DNA of 64,000 bases, taken from the NCBI RefSeq assembly GCF_003856835.1, contig NZ_CP034145.1, positions 3,162,001 to 3,226,000 on the forward strand. The letters are read 5' to 3'. Below, piece by piece: positions 50,760-59,408 of the stretch. Source of the DNA: Haloplanus aerogenes. GTDB taxonomy: Archaea; Halobacteriota; Halobacteria; Halobacteriales; Haloferacaceae. The notes below the pieces were generated by a model. That model saw only the letters and a program-made list of their open reading frames with translations. It had not been told where the DNA came from and did no database searches. Each line of letters begins with the position of its first letter. The stretch's first letter is position 1. The position numbers and the translations under genes were made by a program.

Positions 50760-52589
50760 TCAGGGCGCGTAGTAATACTCGCCCTGCCGTTTCTGCTCGC
50801 GGTCGAGTTGGCTCTCGGGCTTGTTGATCCGCGGACGGCCCGTCCGCTCGTCGCGGCGGAAGGTGATATCGAGGTCCGCGAGGAAGTCGTTCATGCCCGA
50901 GCGCATATCCTGCGGTTTCGAGGCGTGCCCGTGGTCGGCGGGTTCGCCGTCGAACACCATCAGGCGGTCGGCCAGCAGGTCGATCATGTAGATGTCGTGG
51001 TCGATGACCATCGCCGTCGCGTCGTGGTTCTCGGCGTAGCGGCGGATGGCCGAGGTGGCCTGCACGCGTTGCTCGACGTCGAGGTGGGCCGACGGCTCGT
51101 CGAGCAGGTAGAGGTCGGCGTCTTTCGACAGGCAGGCTGCGATGGCGACGCGCTGACGTTCCCCGCCAGAGAGATCCGTCAACTGCTGTTCCATGATGCG
51201 CTCTAGCTGGAGCGGTTTGGCGATCTCCGTGTTCCAGAAGGAGGTGCCGAAGTCGTCGGTGATCGAGGAGAGGAAGGTGTCGACGCGCATCGGCTGGTCG
51301 ACTTCGACGTACTGCGGTTTGTAGGCGATGTCGAGGCGGAAATCCAGACTCCCTTCGTCGGGTTCGAGCGACCCCGCGAACAGTTTCGCGAGCGTCGACT
51401 TCCCGATCCCGTTCGGCCCGACCACGCCCAGCACCTCGCTCTTGTAGATGGTGCCGCCCTCCACGTCGAGCGAGAACTCGCCCTCGCCGTACGACTTGCG
51501 CAGGTCGGGGTACTCGACGAGCGGCGTCCCCGTCACCGACTCCCGCGGGGCGTGTTCCTCGAACGTGATTTCGTTCGGGCGGATGCGCATGTTCTCGTTG
51601 TTGAGATAGCCCTGCAGATACTCGTTGATGCCGTTGCGAACGGATTTCGGGTCGGTGATGACACCGTACGCTCCGGGCTCACCGTAGGCGACGTGGAGGC
51701 GGTCGGCGAGCAAGTCGAGGACCGCGAGGTCGTGTTCGACGACGAGCATCGAGCGGTCCTCCTCGTCGGCGAGTTCGCGGACGAGACGGGCCGCGGTGAC
51801 GCGCTGGCCGATGTCGAGATAGGGCGTGATCTCGTCGAGGAAGTAGAAGTCGGCGTCGCGGGCGAGCGTCGCCGCGAGCGCGACCCGCTGGAGTTCGCCG
51901 CCCGACAGCGTGTCGATGGGCTGGTCGATCACCGGCCGGATGGAGAGCCGGTCGACCAGGTCGTCGACGACGCCGCGTTCGTCCGTGCCCGCGAGCAACT
52001 CGCGGGTCTTGCCGTCGAACTGGTCCGGGATGCGGTCGACGTACTGCGGCTTGCGCGCGACCGTCACCGCGTCGTCCATGAGGCGTTCGAGGTAGTTCTG
52101 GAGCGCGGTGCCGCGATAGCGGTCGAGCACCGTCTCCCAGTCGGGCTCCGCGTCGTACTGCCCGAGGTTGGGCACCATCTCGCCCGCGAGGGCGTGCACG
52201 GCCGTCGATTTCCCGATCCCGTTCGGGCCGAGCAGGCCCGTCACCGTCCCCGATTCGGGAACGGGGAGGCCGTAGAGGGCGAACGCGTTCTCGCCGTAGC
52301 GGTGGACGGGGTCGTCGGTCAACTCGGAGGGGAGGTTGATGATCTCGATAGCGTCGAAGGGGCACTTCTCGACGCAGATGCCGCAGGTCTCACCGAGACA
52401 CAGCTCTTCGGAGATGCTGATCTGGTCGGGGCCGCCGTCGTAGAGGTCGGGGTCGTCGTGTCGCTCCTCCAGCGTGACGATACACTCCTCGCCCGTCCGA
52501 TTGGGCGGGCAGAAGTTCGCACACTCGTAGTTGCAGCGGTCGGGTTGACACCGGTCGAGGTCGACGACCGCGATACTGTCGTCGGCCAT
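50760..52589 (-). CDS. rli1: Ribosome recycling ATPase RLI/ABCE1
   Basis: 609 aa from ATG 52589. Two [4Fe-4S] motifs at the N-terminus (CQPDRCNYECANFCP and CLGETCGICVEKCP), then twin ABC domains: GPNGIGKST twice, LSGGELQRVA and LSGGERQRVA, YFLDEITPYLDIGQR and YLLDEPSAHLDVEQR. Splits 70S-type ribosomes after termination and joins initiation complexes. The start lies 2 bp after the stop of the EMC6-like gene, so the two form an operon. Confidence 0.96.
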   Translation of the reverse strand: MADDSIAVVDLDRCQPDRCNYECANFCPPNRTGEECIVTLEERHDDPDLYDGGPDQISISEELCLGETCGICVEKCPFDAIEIINLPSELTDDPVHRYGENAFALYGLPVPESGTVTGLLGPNGIGKSTAVHALAGEMVPNLGQYDAEPDWETVLDRYRGTALQNYLERLMDDAVTVARKPQYVDRIPDQFDGKTRELLAGTDERGVVDDLVDRLSIRPVIDQPIDTLSGGELQRVALAATLARDADFYFLDEITPYLDIGQRVTAARLVRELADEEDRSMLVVEHDLAVLDLLADRLHVAYGEPGAYGVITDPKSVRNGINEYLQGYLNNENMRIRPNEITFEEHAPRESVTGTPLVEYPDLRKSYGEGEFSLDVEGGTIYKSEVLGVVGPNGIGKSTLAKLFAGSLEPDEGSLDFRLDIAYKPQYVEVDQPMRVDTFLSSITDDFGTSFWNTEIAKPLQLERIMEQQLTDLSGGERQRVAIAACLSKDADLYLLDEPSAHLDVEQRVQATSAIRRYAENHDATAMVIDHDIYMIDLLADRLMVFDGEPADHGHASKPQDMRSGMNDFLADLDITFRRDERTGRPRINKPESQLDREQKRQGEYYYAP

Positions 52590-52591
52590 GA

Positions 52592-52912
52592 TTACAGTGA
52601 GGCGCCAGTCGTGAGGAGAATTGCGAACGTGATGAACCAGAGCGTGAACGTCATGAACCCGACGTACAGGTGATCTTTCGCGCCGAAATCGGCGACATCG
52701 ACGCCGATCAGCCGGAGGACGGGATACTGGACGGCGACGGCGGCCACCATGAAGATGAGCGCGAGCGGGTCGGACGCCGCCTCCTGACCGGTACCGACGA
52801 CGACGCTCGCGGCGACGGCGGCCGCGACGCCGCCGAGACAGGCCAGCGTGGTGACCGTCACCCCGCGGACGTGGCCCGAGAGGCCGGCCTCGGTCTGCGT
52901 TTCCGTAGCCAT
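52592..52912 (-). CDS. EMC6-like membrane protein
   Basis: 106 aa from ATG 52912. Three helices (~18-40, 48-68, 84-103); DPLALIFMVAAVAVQYPVLR and the ending YVGFMTFTLWFITFAILL match the family I recall as archaeal EMC6-like, thought to partner DUF106/EMC3 proteins in membrane insertion. Immediately upstream of the RLI gene. Confidence 0.75.
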   Translation of the reverse strand: MATETQTEAGLSGHVRGVTVTTLACLGGVAAAVAASVVVGTGQEAASDPLALIFMVAAVAVQYPVLRLIGVDVADFGAKDHLYVGFMTFTLWFITFAILLTTGASL

Positions 52913-52965
52913 ACACGTCTCTCCGGCGGCGGGCATGAAAAGGCGTTCGATACGGCGAATCGCCG

Positions 52966-55074
52966 TTATTCCGTCCGGACGAACGCGTCCACACAGACGC
53001 TCCGCTCCGGGCGCACCATCACCGGGTTGAGGTCGAGTTCCGCCACGTCCTGTCGCTTGGCCACGAGGTTGCCGACCTTGGTGATGAGGTTGGCGAGACT
53101 GTCCAGCGACGCGTCGGCGCCGAACTCGTGTTCGAACCGCGCGGGGAGGTCCGTCCGTTTGAGCGCGCCGTAGGCGTCGCCCTTGCCGAACGGCGCGATC
53201 AGGTGGGTGGTGTCCTGCAGCGCCTCCACCTGCGTCCCGCCGGAGCCGAGCGTGACGACCGGGCCGAGGTTCGGGTCCTGTGACGCGCCGACCAGCGCCT
53301 CCACGCCGCTGTCGACCATCTCCTGTACGAGGACGCCCTCGATCGTCGCCTCGGAGTCGTACTCGAAGACGTTGGCGACGATCTCCTCGTAGGCGCGTTG
53401 GGCCTCGGCCGGGGAGTCGACGCCGACTCGCACCGCTCCGATGTGGTTACGGTGGGCAACGTCGGGGGAATCGACTTTCATCACGACCGGCGTGCCGATC
53501 TGGCTGGCGTAGCGGGCGGCCTCCTCGCTCGACCCGGCTGACCGCGTCGCCGGCAGGTCGAGCCCGTAATCTTCGAACAGGTCCGTCGCCTGCGACCACG
53601 TGAGCGTGGCGTCTGTCGGCAGGTCGGAGGCGGGGCGCCCGTCGAGTTCGAACGGCGGCCGGCCCACGAGGCGGTCGCGTGCCTCGTCGAACCAGACGAG
53701 CGACGCCAGCGCGTCGATGGACTTCTCGGGTTCGTAGAACAGCGGATACTCGGCACGGACGCGCTCGTACGGCTGTGGGTCGTCGAGGTCGGCCGGCTCC
53801 TTCCGCCCCGTCCAGAGGAAGATGACGGGGTCGTCGGTCATTTCGGCGACTTCGAGCAGGTGGTCCGCGATCATGTCGGCATCCTCGTCGACCATCGAGA
53901 GGCCGATGCCGAAGACGTAGGCGTCGAAGCTGTCGTCGGCGAACAGTTCGTCCGCGACTTCGGGGAGCACCTCCGCACCCTGTGCGCGGATGTCGACCGG
54001 GTTGTGGAGTTCGCCGAACGTGAGCAGGTCGTCCATCTCCAGCAGCGTCGCCTCCGTCTCCTCGGCCAACTGTGGGAGTTCGAGGCCGCGCTCCTCCGCG
54101 AGGTCGGCGAGGAGGGTAGCCAGCCCACCACTGGTCGACGCGATGCAGACGCGGTCGGAGTTCGGCGGGTCGAACGCCGCGTGTGCCTGCGCCCGGGTCG
54201 TGAGGTCGGGGATGTCCGGCACGCGCTCGATGCCCGCCTGCCCGAAGGCGGCGTCCCAGGCGGCGTCGTTGCCCGTCAACGAACCGGTGTGTGACTCGGC
54301 GGCCGCCTGCGCCACGTCCGAACTCCCGACTTTCACCGCCAGTACCGGCGTTCCGGTCGCCACCGTCTCCCGCGCCACCTCGATGAACCGCCGTGGCTCC
54401 GTGACGCCCTCGATGTACGCACAGATCACCTCCACGTCGGGGTCGGCAGCCATGTACTCGACGTAGTCCACGAGGCTCTGATCGACCTCGTTACCCGTCG
54501 AGACGATGTGGGAGAAGTGGGTGTCCTCGTCGGCGGCGTTCTCGAAGAAGGTGGCAAACGAGAGCGCGCCGGACTGGCTCGCGAGGCCGATATGTCCGGG
54601 TTCGGGCTCCCGTGAACAGAGCCCGGTCAGCACCGTCCCCGCCTGTGCGTTCGCGAGGCCGATGCAGTTCGGCCCCGCGACGCTGATGTCGTACTCGGCG
54701 GCGGTGGCTTCGAGGTCGGCCTCCAGTTCGGCGCCGCGCTCGTCAGCCTCGCTGAACCCCGTCGTGATGACCAGCGCCGCGGGGACGCCGATCTCGCCCG
54801 ACTCACGTACTACGTCGACGACGTACTCGCGAGGGACGACGACGACGGCGAGGTCGACGACCTCGGGGAGAGCCGACACGCTGTCGTAACACTCCCGATC
54901 CCACGCCGCCTCCCGATTCGGGTTGACGAGATAGATGTCGCCGTCGTAGCCGTAGTCGATGAGGTTCTCGGTTATCCGCGAGGAGTACCACGAGTCCGGA
55001 CTGGCGCCGACGATTGCCAGCGACGATGGATCGAACAGGGGGTCGAGTTTTCGACGTGTGTCTTGTACGCCCAT
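52966..55074 (-). CDS. acd: Acetate/acyl-CoA ligase, ADP-forming (fused subunits)
   Basis: 702 aa from ATG 55074 (MGVQDTRRKLDPLFDPSSLA). N-terminal CoA-binding domain (IVGASPDSWYSSRITENLID), succinyl-CoA-synthetase-like domain with GPNCIGLAN, and AESHTGSLTGNDAAWDAAF whose His is the expected phosphohistidine; C-terminal ATP-grasp domain with GTPVVMKVDSPDVAHRNHIG. Makes ATP from acyl-CoA, ADP and phosphate. Alpha and beta parts are fused, as usual in haloarchaea. Confidence 0.93.
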   Translation of the reverse strand: MGVQDTRRKLDPLFDPSSLAIVGASPDSWYSSRITENLIDYGYDGDIYLVNPNREAAWDRECYDSVSALPEVVDLAVVVVPREYVVDVVRESGEIGVPAALVITTGFSEADERGAELEADLEATAAEYDISVAGPNCIGLANAQAGTVLTGLCSREPEPGHIGLASQSGALSFATFFENAADEDTHFSHIVSTGNEVDQSLVDYVEYMAADPDVEVICAYIEGVTEPRRFIEVARETVATGTPVLAVKVGSSDVAQAAAESHTGSLTGNDAAWDAAFGQAGIERVPDIPDLTTRAQAHAAFDPPNSDRVCIASTSGGLATLLADLAEERGLELPQLAEETEATLLEMDDLLTFGELHNPVDIRAQGAEVLPEVADELFADDSFDAYVFGIGLSMVDEDADMIADHLLEVAEMTDDPVIFLWTGRKEPADLDDPQPYERVRAEYPLFYEPEKSIDALASLVWFDEARDRLVGRPPFELDGRPASDLPTDATLTWSQATDLFEDYGLDLPATRSAGSSEEAARYASQIGTPVVMKVDSPDVAHRNHIGAVRVGVDSPAEAQRAYEEIVANVFEYDSEATIEGVLVQEMVDSGVEALVGASQDPNLGPVVTLGSGGTQVEALQDTTHLIAPFGKGDAYGALKRTDLPARFEHEFGADASLDSLANLITKVGNLVAKRQDVAELDLNPVMVRPERSVCVDAFVRTE

Positions 55075-55298
55075 AGACACCAGTCGATATGCATCGGCCA
55101 TTAATGATGGGAGTTGCGGCACTATTGACACTGCGCAACGATCACCGGATCCCGTCTCCGTCGACGGCCAACTCGTCGACGAAGCGACGAACAGGATGGC
55201 GAAAGCTATCGTCGCCACGGCCCGCGCTCCGACGCTGACGCGCGCCAGCGCGGGTCGTTCGTGAACCTTTAAGCCGGTGGCCGCGTTCGATTGACGTG

Positions 55299-55583
55299 AT
55301 GGCTGGAACTGATGAGGAGGGTCTGGACGACCTTCCCCCGAGCGCGAAACTGGTCTTCAAGGTCCTCGAATACAACGGATCGCTGACCCAGAAGGGGATC
55401 GTCGAGGAGTCGATGCTGTCGGCCCGGACGGTTCGCTACGCGCTCGAACGACTCGAGGATATCGGCGTCGTGGACGAGGACGTCTACTTCGCCGACGCAC
55501 GACAGAATCTCTACCAGCTCAACGAGGCGGCGCTGGCCGACGACGGGAAGGAAGCCGACGCGGCCTGCGTCGAGTGCGACTAG
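55299..55583 (+). CDS. MarR/ArsR-like winged-helix transcription regulator
   Basis: 94 aa from ATG 55299 (GTG 55296 possible). SAKLVFKVLEYNGSLTQKGI, EESMLSARTVRYALERLEDI, then VVDEDVYFADARQNLYQL: helix, recognition helix, wing. A CTTTAAG box 30 bp upstream points to a leaderless message. The stop shares CTAG with the stop of the convergent PINA gene. Targets unknown. Confidence 0.82.
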   Translation: MAGTDEEGLDDLPPSAKLVFKVLEYNGSLTQKGIVEESMLSARTVRYALERLEDIGVVDEDVYFADARQNLYQLNEAALADDGKEADAACVECD

Positions 55584-57439
55584 GACGGCAGAACGGTAAT
55601 CCGCTTTTTCTCGTCGATCGCGCGTTCGAGTTCGTCCGCGATGGCGCTCCCGCGCGACACCTGAATCTCCCCGCCGCGACCGACCGTCGCGGTGAAGAGA
55701 TAGTCGCCGTCGGCGCGGACTTCGACCGTCTCGCCCACCTCGGCCCCTTCGGCCACGTCGACGACGACGTGACGGGACGTGACTTCGGGGGTGACGACGG
55801 TGCCCTCACGAGCGGGACCGCCGGAGCCGCCGCCGTCCCCGTCAGCGCTCCCGTGTGACGGCTTCTCGGCCAGCGTCCGCACGTCGATACTGATGCCGAG
55901 GCGGTCCTCCACGTCGCTGATCCGGCCGCCACCTTTCCCGATGACGTAGGAGATGTCGTCCTCCTCGACGTAGACGACGGCCTCGTTCTGGCCCTTCAAC
56001 TCGACTTCGACGTGCCCGCGAGCGATGGAGCGAATCTCGCGTTCGACCTCCTTGCGCGCGAGGCGGGAGACGCCCGTCTCCGACGACTCGCCGTCTTCGA
56101 GGGGGACGGTCACAACCTGCCGGTTGAACGTGTAGATCTCGTAGGCGGGCTTGCCGGTCTCGAAGTCCGAAATCTGGATGACCGGGCGGGCGAGGTCCTC
56201 CGCGGTCAGACCCTCGGGCACCTTCACCTCCGTCGTCACGTCGTAGACGGTGTCGACGCGGCCGGCTTCGATGTAGACCACCGTGTCCACGACTTGCGGG
56301 ATCATGCCGAGTTCGACCCGGCCGACGAGTCGCTGGAGGGCGTCGATGGCGCGCGTGGCGTGGACGACGCCCACCATGCCGACGCCGGCGAGGCGCATGT
56401 CCGCGAACACCTCGAAGTCGGCCGTCTTGCGCACCTCGTCGTAGATGGTGTAGTCCGGGCGCACGAGGAGAAGCGAGTCGGCCGTCTTGGCCATGTCGCC
56501 CCCGAGAGCCGTATACTGGGTGATGTCGGGGCCGACCTGCAGGTCGCGGGGCTTCTCCATCGTCTTCACCGCGTTGTCGTGGCTGGCGAGGAACTCCGCG
56601 ACGGCCTGCGCGAAGGTGGACTTCCCGGCACCCGGTGCGCCGGAGATGAGGACGCCGCGCTGGCGTTCCAGCAGTCGTTCCTTGAGATCCTCGGCGAACT
56701 CGTAGTCCTCGAGATCCGTCTTGACGATGGGGCGGACGGCGGTAATCTCGTAGCCATCGGCGAAGGGCGGACGGGCGACGGCGATGCGGTACGAGCGATA
56801 CTGGACGATAGTCATCCCCGGTTCGTCGAGTTCGACGAAGCCGTCGGGACTCGCCCGCGCCGTCTCCGCGATGTCGTGGGCGTACTCCTTCATCTCCGCC
56901 TCGGTCGTCGCCTCGTCACCGATGGTCTCGTAGTGCATGTCGCCGATGGCGCCGCGCTTGGCCTTCGGCTTCGACCCGGCACGGAGGTGGACGGACATGG
57001 TCGTCTCGTCGAAGAAGGACTCGATTTCCAGCCCCTCGGCGTCGCGGCCGCGGGGTTCGACGTACTCGACGGCGAGTCCCTTCGCCTTGCTCACTTCGGC
57101 TTGCACCACGTCGCTGGTCAGGAGCGTGGCGCCGAGTTCGGCGGCCACGTCCCGGACGATGGCGTCGATTTCGCCCTCGTCGGCGTCGCGTTTCTGGCCC
57201 GCGTTGGGACGTTCGCCGTGGTACTCGACCGAGATGGAGGATTCCTCGGCCAGTTCCACCAGCCGCTGTAACTCCTCGATACCCTCCCAGCCGGTGTCGT
57301 GGCCCTCGTTGGCCTGCCACTCGAGTTCGCCGACGACGGCCTCGGGGATAGTAATGGTCGCCCCCTCGTAGGCACCGGCGTCGACACGTTCGGACACGCG
57401 GCCGTCGATGACCGCGCTCGTGTCCGGTACGACGTTCAT
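55580..57439 (-). CDS. PIN-domain/KH ATPase (PINA-type, VapC-like N-terminus)
   Basis: 619 aa from ATG 57439. PIN domain at 1-145 (MNVVPDTSAVIDGRVSERV, with D and later LLTSDVVQ); a secretion-type RecA-like ATPase core with ISGAPGAGKSTFAQAVAEFL and LLLVRPDYTIYDEVRKTADF; a KH domain near residue 500 (YVIGKGGGRISDVEDRLG); and a C-terminal TRAM-like beta-domain. Archaeal PINA proteins are hexameric and linked to Holliday-junction handling. Confidence 0.92.
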   Translation of the reverse strand: MNVVPDTSAVIDGRVSERVDAGAYEGATITIPEAVVGELEWQANEGHDTGWEGIEELQRLVELAEESSISVEYHGERPNAGQKRDADEGEIDAIVRDVAAELGATLLTSDVVQAEVSKAKGLAVEYVEPRGRDAEGLEIESFFDETTMSVHLRAGSKPKAKRGAIGDMHYETIGDEATTEAEMKEYAHDIAETARASPDGFVELDEPGMTIVQYRSYRIAVARPPFADGYEITAVRPIVKTDLEDYEFAEDLKERLLERQRGVLISGAPGAGKSTFAQAVAEFLASHDNAVKTMEKPRDLQVGPDITQYTALGGDMAKTADSLLLVRPDYTIYDEVRKTADFEVFADMRLAGVGMVGVVHATRAIDALQRLVGRVELGMIPQVVDTVVYIEAGRVDTVYDVTTEVKVPEGLTAEDLARPVIQISDFETGKPAYEIYTFNRQVVTVPLEDGESSETGVSRLARKEVEREIRSIARGHVEVELKGQNEAVVYVEEDDISYVIGKGGGRISDVEDRLGISIDVRTLAEKPSHGSADGDGGGSGGPAREGTVVTPEVTSRHVVVDVAEGAEVGETVEVRADGDYLFTATVGRGGEIQVSRGSAIADELERAIDEKKRITVLPS

Positions 57440-57530
57440 ACCCGATTTCGGGGTGCGAGACGGATAAGGGTATTCAAGCGGCGGTCCGAGAGCGGCCGAG
57501 TATAAGGGTATAGCCCCCCTCGGCCGACTC

Positions 57531-58616
57531 ATGAGCGACACGCTGGCGCTGACGCGCCGACTGGTCTCGATTCCCAGCCACGAGGACGAACAGGCGGCGG
57601 GCGACGCCGTCGAATCGTGGCTCCGCGAGGAGACGGACGCGACGGTCCGCCGCGACGGCGCCGGCAACGTGATCGCCCGGCGCGGCGAGGGTCCTCGATC
57701 CCTTGCCCTCGTCGGCCACCACGACGTGGTACCGCCGGCGGACGAGCAGGTGGCGGGCGGAGGGGTCGACGGTAACGAGTACGTCGTCGAGAAGCGAGAC
57801 GGCCGCCTCTACGGCCGCGGCACCGCGGATATGAAGGGAAGCCTCGCGGCGGCGATGGTCGCCTTCCGCGACGCCGACCCCACGACCGAACTCGTCTTCG
57901 CCTCCTTCGCCGGCGAGGAACAGGGCGGCGTGGGCGCGCGCGCCGCCATCGACGAAGGGTTCGCCCCGGACTACGCCGTCGTCGGCGAGGGGTCGACGGG
58001 CTACTCCGCACCGAGCGTCACGGACGTAGCCGTCGCGCACAAGGGCCGACGCGGGAGCACGCTCGTCGCCCGCGGCGAGGGCGCCCACGCCAGCGAACCC
58101 GAGGCGGGAGAGAACGCCGTCTACCGCGCCTGCGACGCCGTCGACGTGGTTCGGGGGCTCGACGCACCCGAAACGACGGTGCTGGGCCAGGAGTTGCAGG
58201 GGAGCGTCGCCGTCACCGAAATCGACGGCGGGTCGGCGTGGAACGTCATCCCCGAGCGATGCGAGGTGACGGTGGACGAGCGAACGGTGCCGGGCGAGCG
58301 GGTCGATCTGGAGCGCACCGAGTCGGTCCCGGGCGTCGAGTGGGTCGTCGATCAGGACCTCCCGCCGATGGCCTGCGACGACGCCGACTTCGCGGACGCA
58401 GTCCTCGACGCGGCCCGAGAAGTGCAGGACGGCCGCCCCGAACACGTCGCCAAACCCCACGCGACGGACGCGGGGTGGCTGGCGGCGGCGGGGACGACCT
58501 GCGTCGTCTGTGGCGCCGCGGAACCGGGCGAGGCGCACACGGCGACCGAGAGCGTCGCTATCGACGTTCTGGGGCGGTGTGAGTGGCTCTATCGGCGAGT
58601 CGCGGAGTCAGTCTAA
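57531..58616 (+). CDS. M20 family metallopeptidase (DapE/ArgE-like)
   Basis: 361 aa. LALVGHHDVVPPADEQ (first ligand His and Asp), GRGTADMKGSLAAAMVAF (bridging Asp), FASFAGEEQGGVGARAA (catalytic Glu-Glu), a lid domain, and the final His in KPHATDAGWLAAAG. Could be succinyl-diaminopimelate desuccinylase or another deacylase; no neighbouring lysine or arginine genes help. The stop overlaps that of the convergent small membrane gene. Confidence 0.87.
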   Translation: MSDTLALTRRLVSIPSHEDEQAAGDAVESWLREETDATVRRDGAGNVIARRGEGPRSLALVGHHDVVPPADEQVAGGGVDGNEYVVEKRDGRLYGRGTADMKGSLAAAMVAFRDADPTTELVFASFAGEEQGGVGARAAIDEGFAPDYAVVGEGSTGYSAPSVTDVAVAHKGRRGSTLVARGEGAHASEPEAGENAVYRACDAVDVVRGLDAPETTVLGQELQGSVAVTEIDGGSAWNVIPERCEVTVDERTVPGERVDLERTESVPGVEWVVDQDLPPMACDDADFADAVLDAAREVQDGRPEHVAKPHATDAGWLAAAGTTCVVCGAAEPGEAHTATESVAIDVLGRCEWLYRRVAESV

Positions 58617-58795
58617 TCGTCTCGAAGCCGGTCTACCTCGGCTTCCAGCGCCGCGATGCGCTCCTCGTACGCGTTCCGCCCGTCCATGAACTGGTAGACG
58701 ACGAGGGCGACGAACGCCGGGATAGCGAACTGGAAGAGGAGAGCGAAAGCGAGTATCAACAGTTCGGGGAGGCCGGGAATCTGGAGCGGGACCAT
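58613..58795 (-). CDS. Small membrane protein with C-terminal coiled coil
   Basis: 60 aa: MVPLQIPGLPELLILAFALL then a second half-helix FQFAIPAFVALVVYQFMDG and the heptad-like EERIAALEAEVDRLRDD. One long or two short membrane segments and a cytosolic coiled coil. The IPGLPELLIL opening recalls TatA-like proteins but no amphipathic TatA helix follows. Function unknown. Confidence 0.6.
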   Translation of the reverse strand: MVPLQIPGLPELLILAFALLFQFAIPAFVALVVYQFMDGRNAYEERIAALEAEVDRLRDD

Positions 58796-58834
58796 ACGAG
58801 GGATGTCGGGCGGGCGACGTATAGAGGCCGGGGA

Positions 58835-59404
58835 CTACCCACCGTCCAGTCGAACCACCCGATCCACGCGCTCGCGAAACGTGTCGAGCGCCGCTCGTTC
58901 GGCCCGCGAGACGGGGTCGTCGGTGACGATGGCGTCGGCTTCGAGAGCATTCAACACCGCCACCTCCGCCCCCGCGCAGTAGTCGAGCAGTCGCGCCGGG
59001 TCGGCGTCCGGCGTCTGGAATGGGATGGTGGCGTCGTTGACGAACACCGCCCGCGGATCGGCGGGCGCGGCGTCGAAGATGTCGGCCGCGCGGCGAGCGT
59101 TGTCGGCGGCGAGCGTGACGGCCTCGTCGTCGGTGTCGGCGGTCGCTCGCGGCGCGTGGGCGTCGAGGACGCCCCGCCAGACGCCGGCTGGTGGCGCGAC
59201 GAACCGATCGAGCCGACCGCCGAGAATCCGCCCGTCGCGTTCGACTTCGGGTGCGAATTCGAAGACGACGACACCCTCGGCCCCCTCGCGGTCCAGCCAC
59301 GCCGTCAGGGCGCGAGCGGTGAGCCGTGTCTTGCCGGTGTTCGAGGGGCCGACGATCAGGGTCGTGCCGGCGAGCGGGACGGGGAGGGTGGCGTCGTCGG
59401 GCAT
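58835..59404 (-). CDS. Small P-loop NTPase
   Basis: 189 aa. IVGPSNTGKTRLTARALTAW has the Walker A GPSNTGKT at ~19-26; VVFEFAPEVERDG could be the Walker-B-like strand. The remainder predicts a Rossmann-like fold with VFVNDATIPFQTPDA and DAIVTDDPVSRAE. No family recognised. Its start lies 4 bp after the stop of the Nramp-related gene, so they form an operon. Confidence 0.6.
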   Translation of the reverse strand: MPDDATLPVPLAGTTLIVGPSNTGKTRLTARALTAWLDREGAEGVVVFEFAPEVERDGRILGGRLDRFVAPPAGVWRGVLDAHAPRATADTDDEAVTLAADNARRAADIFDAAPADPRAVFVNDATIPFQTPDADPARLLDYCAGAEVAVLNALEADAIVTDDPVSRAERAALDTFRERVDRVVRLDGG

Positions 59405-59408
59405 CGCC

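Noticed and set aside
48421-50772. 783-codon open frame on the plus strand
   Set aside because: It runs antisense to pyrF, the amidohydrolase and the RLI gene, all with strong motifs; in this GC-rich, third-position-biased sequence long antisense frames arise by codon bias.
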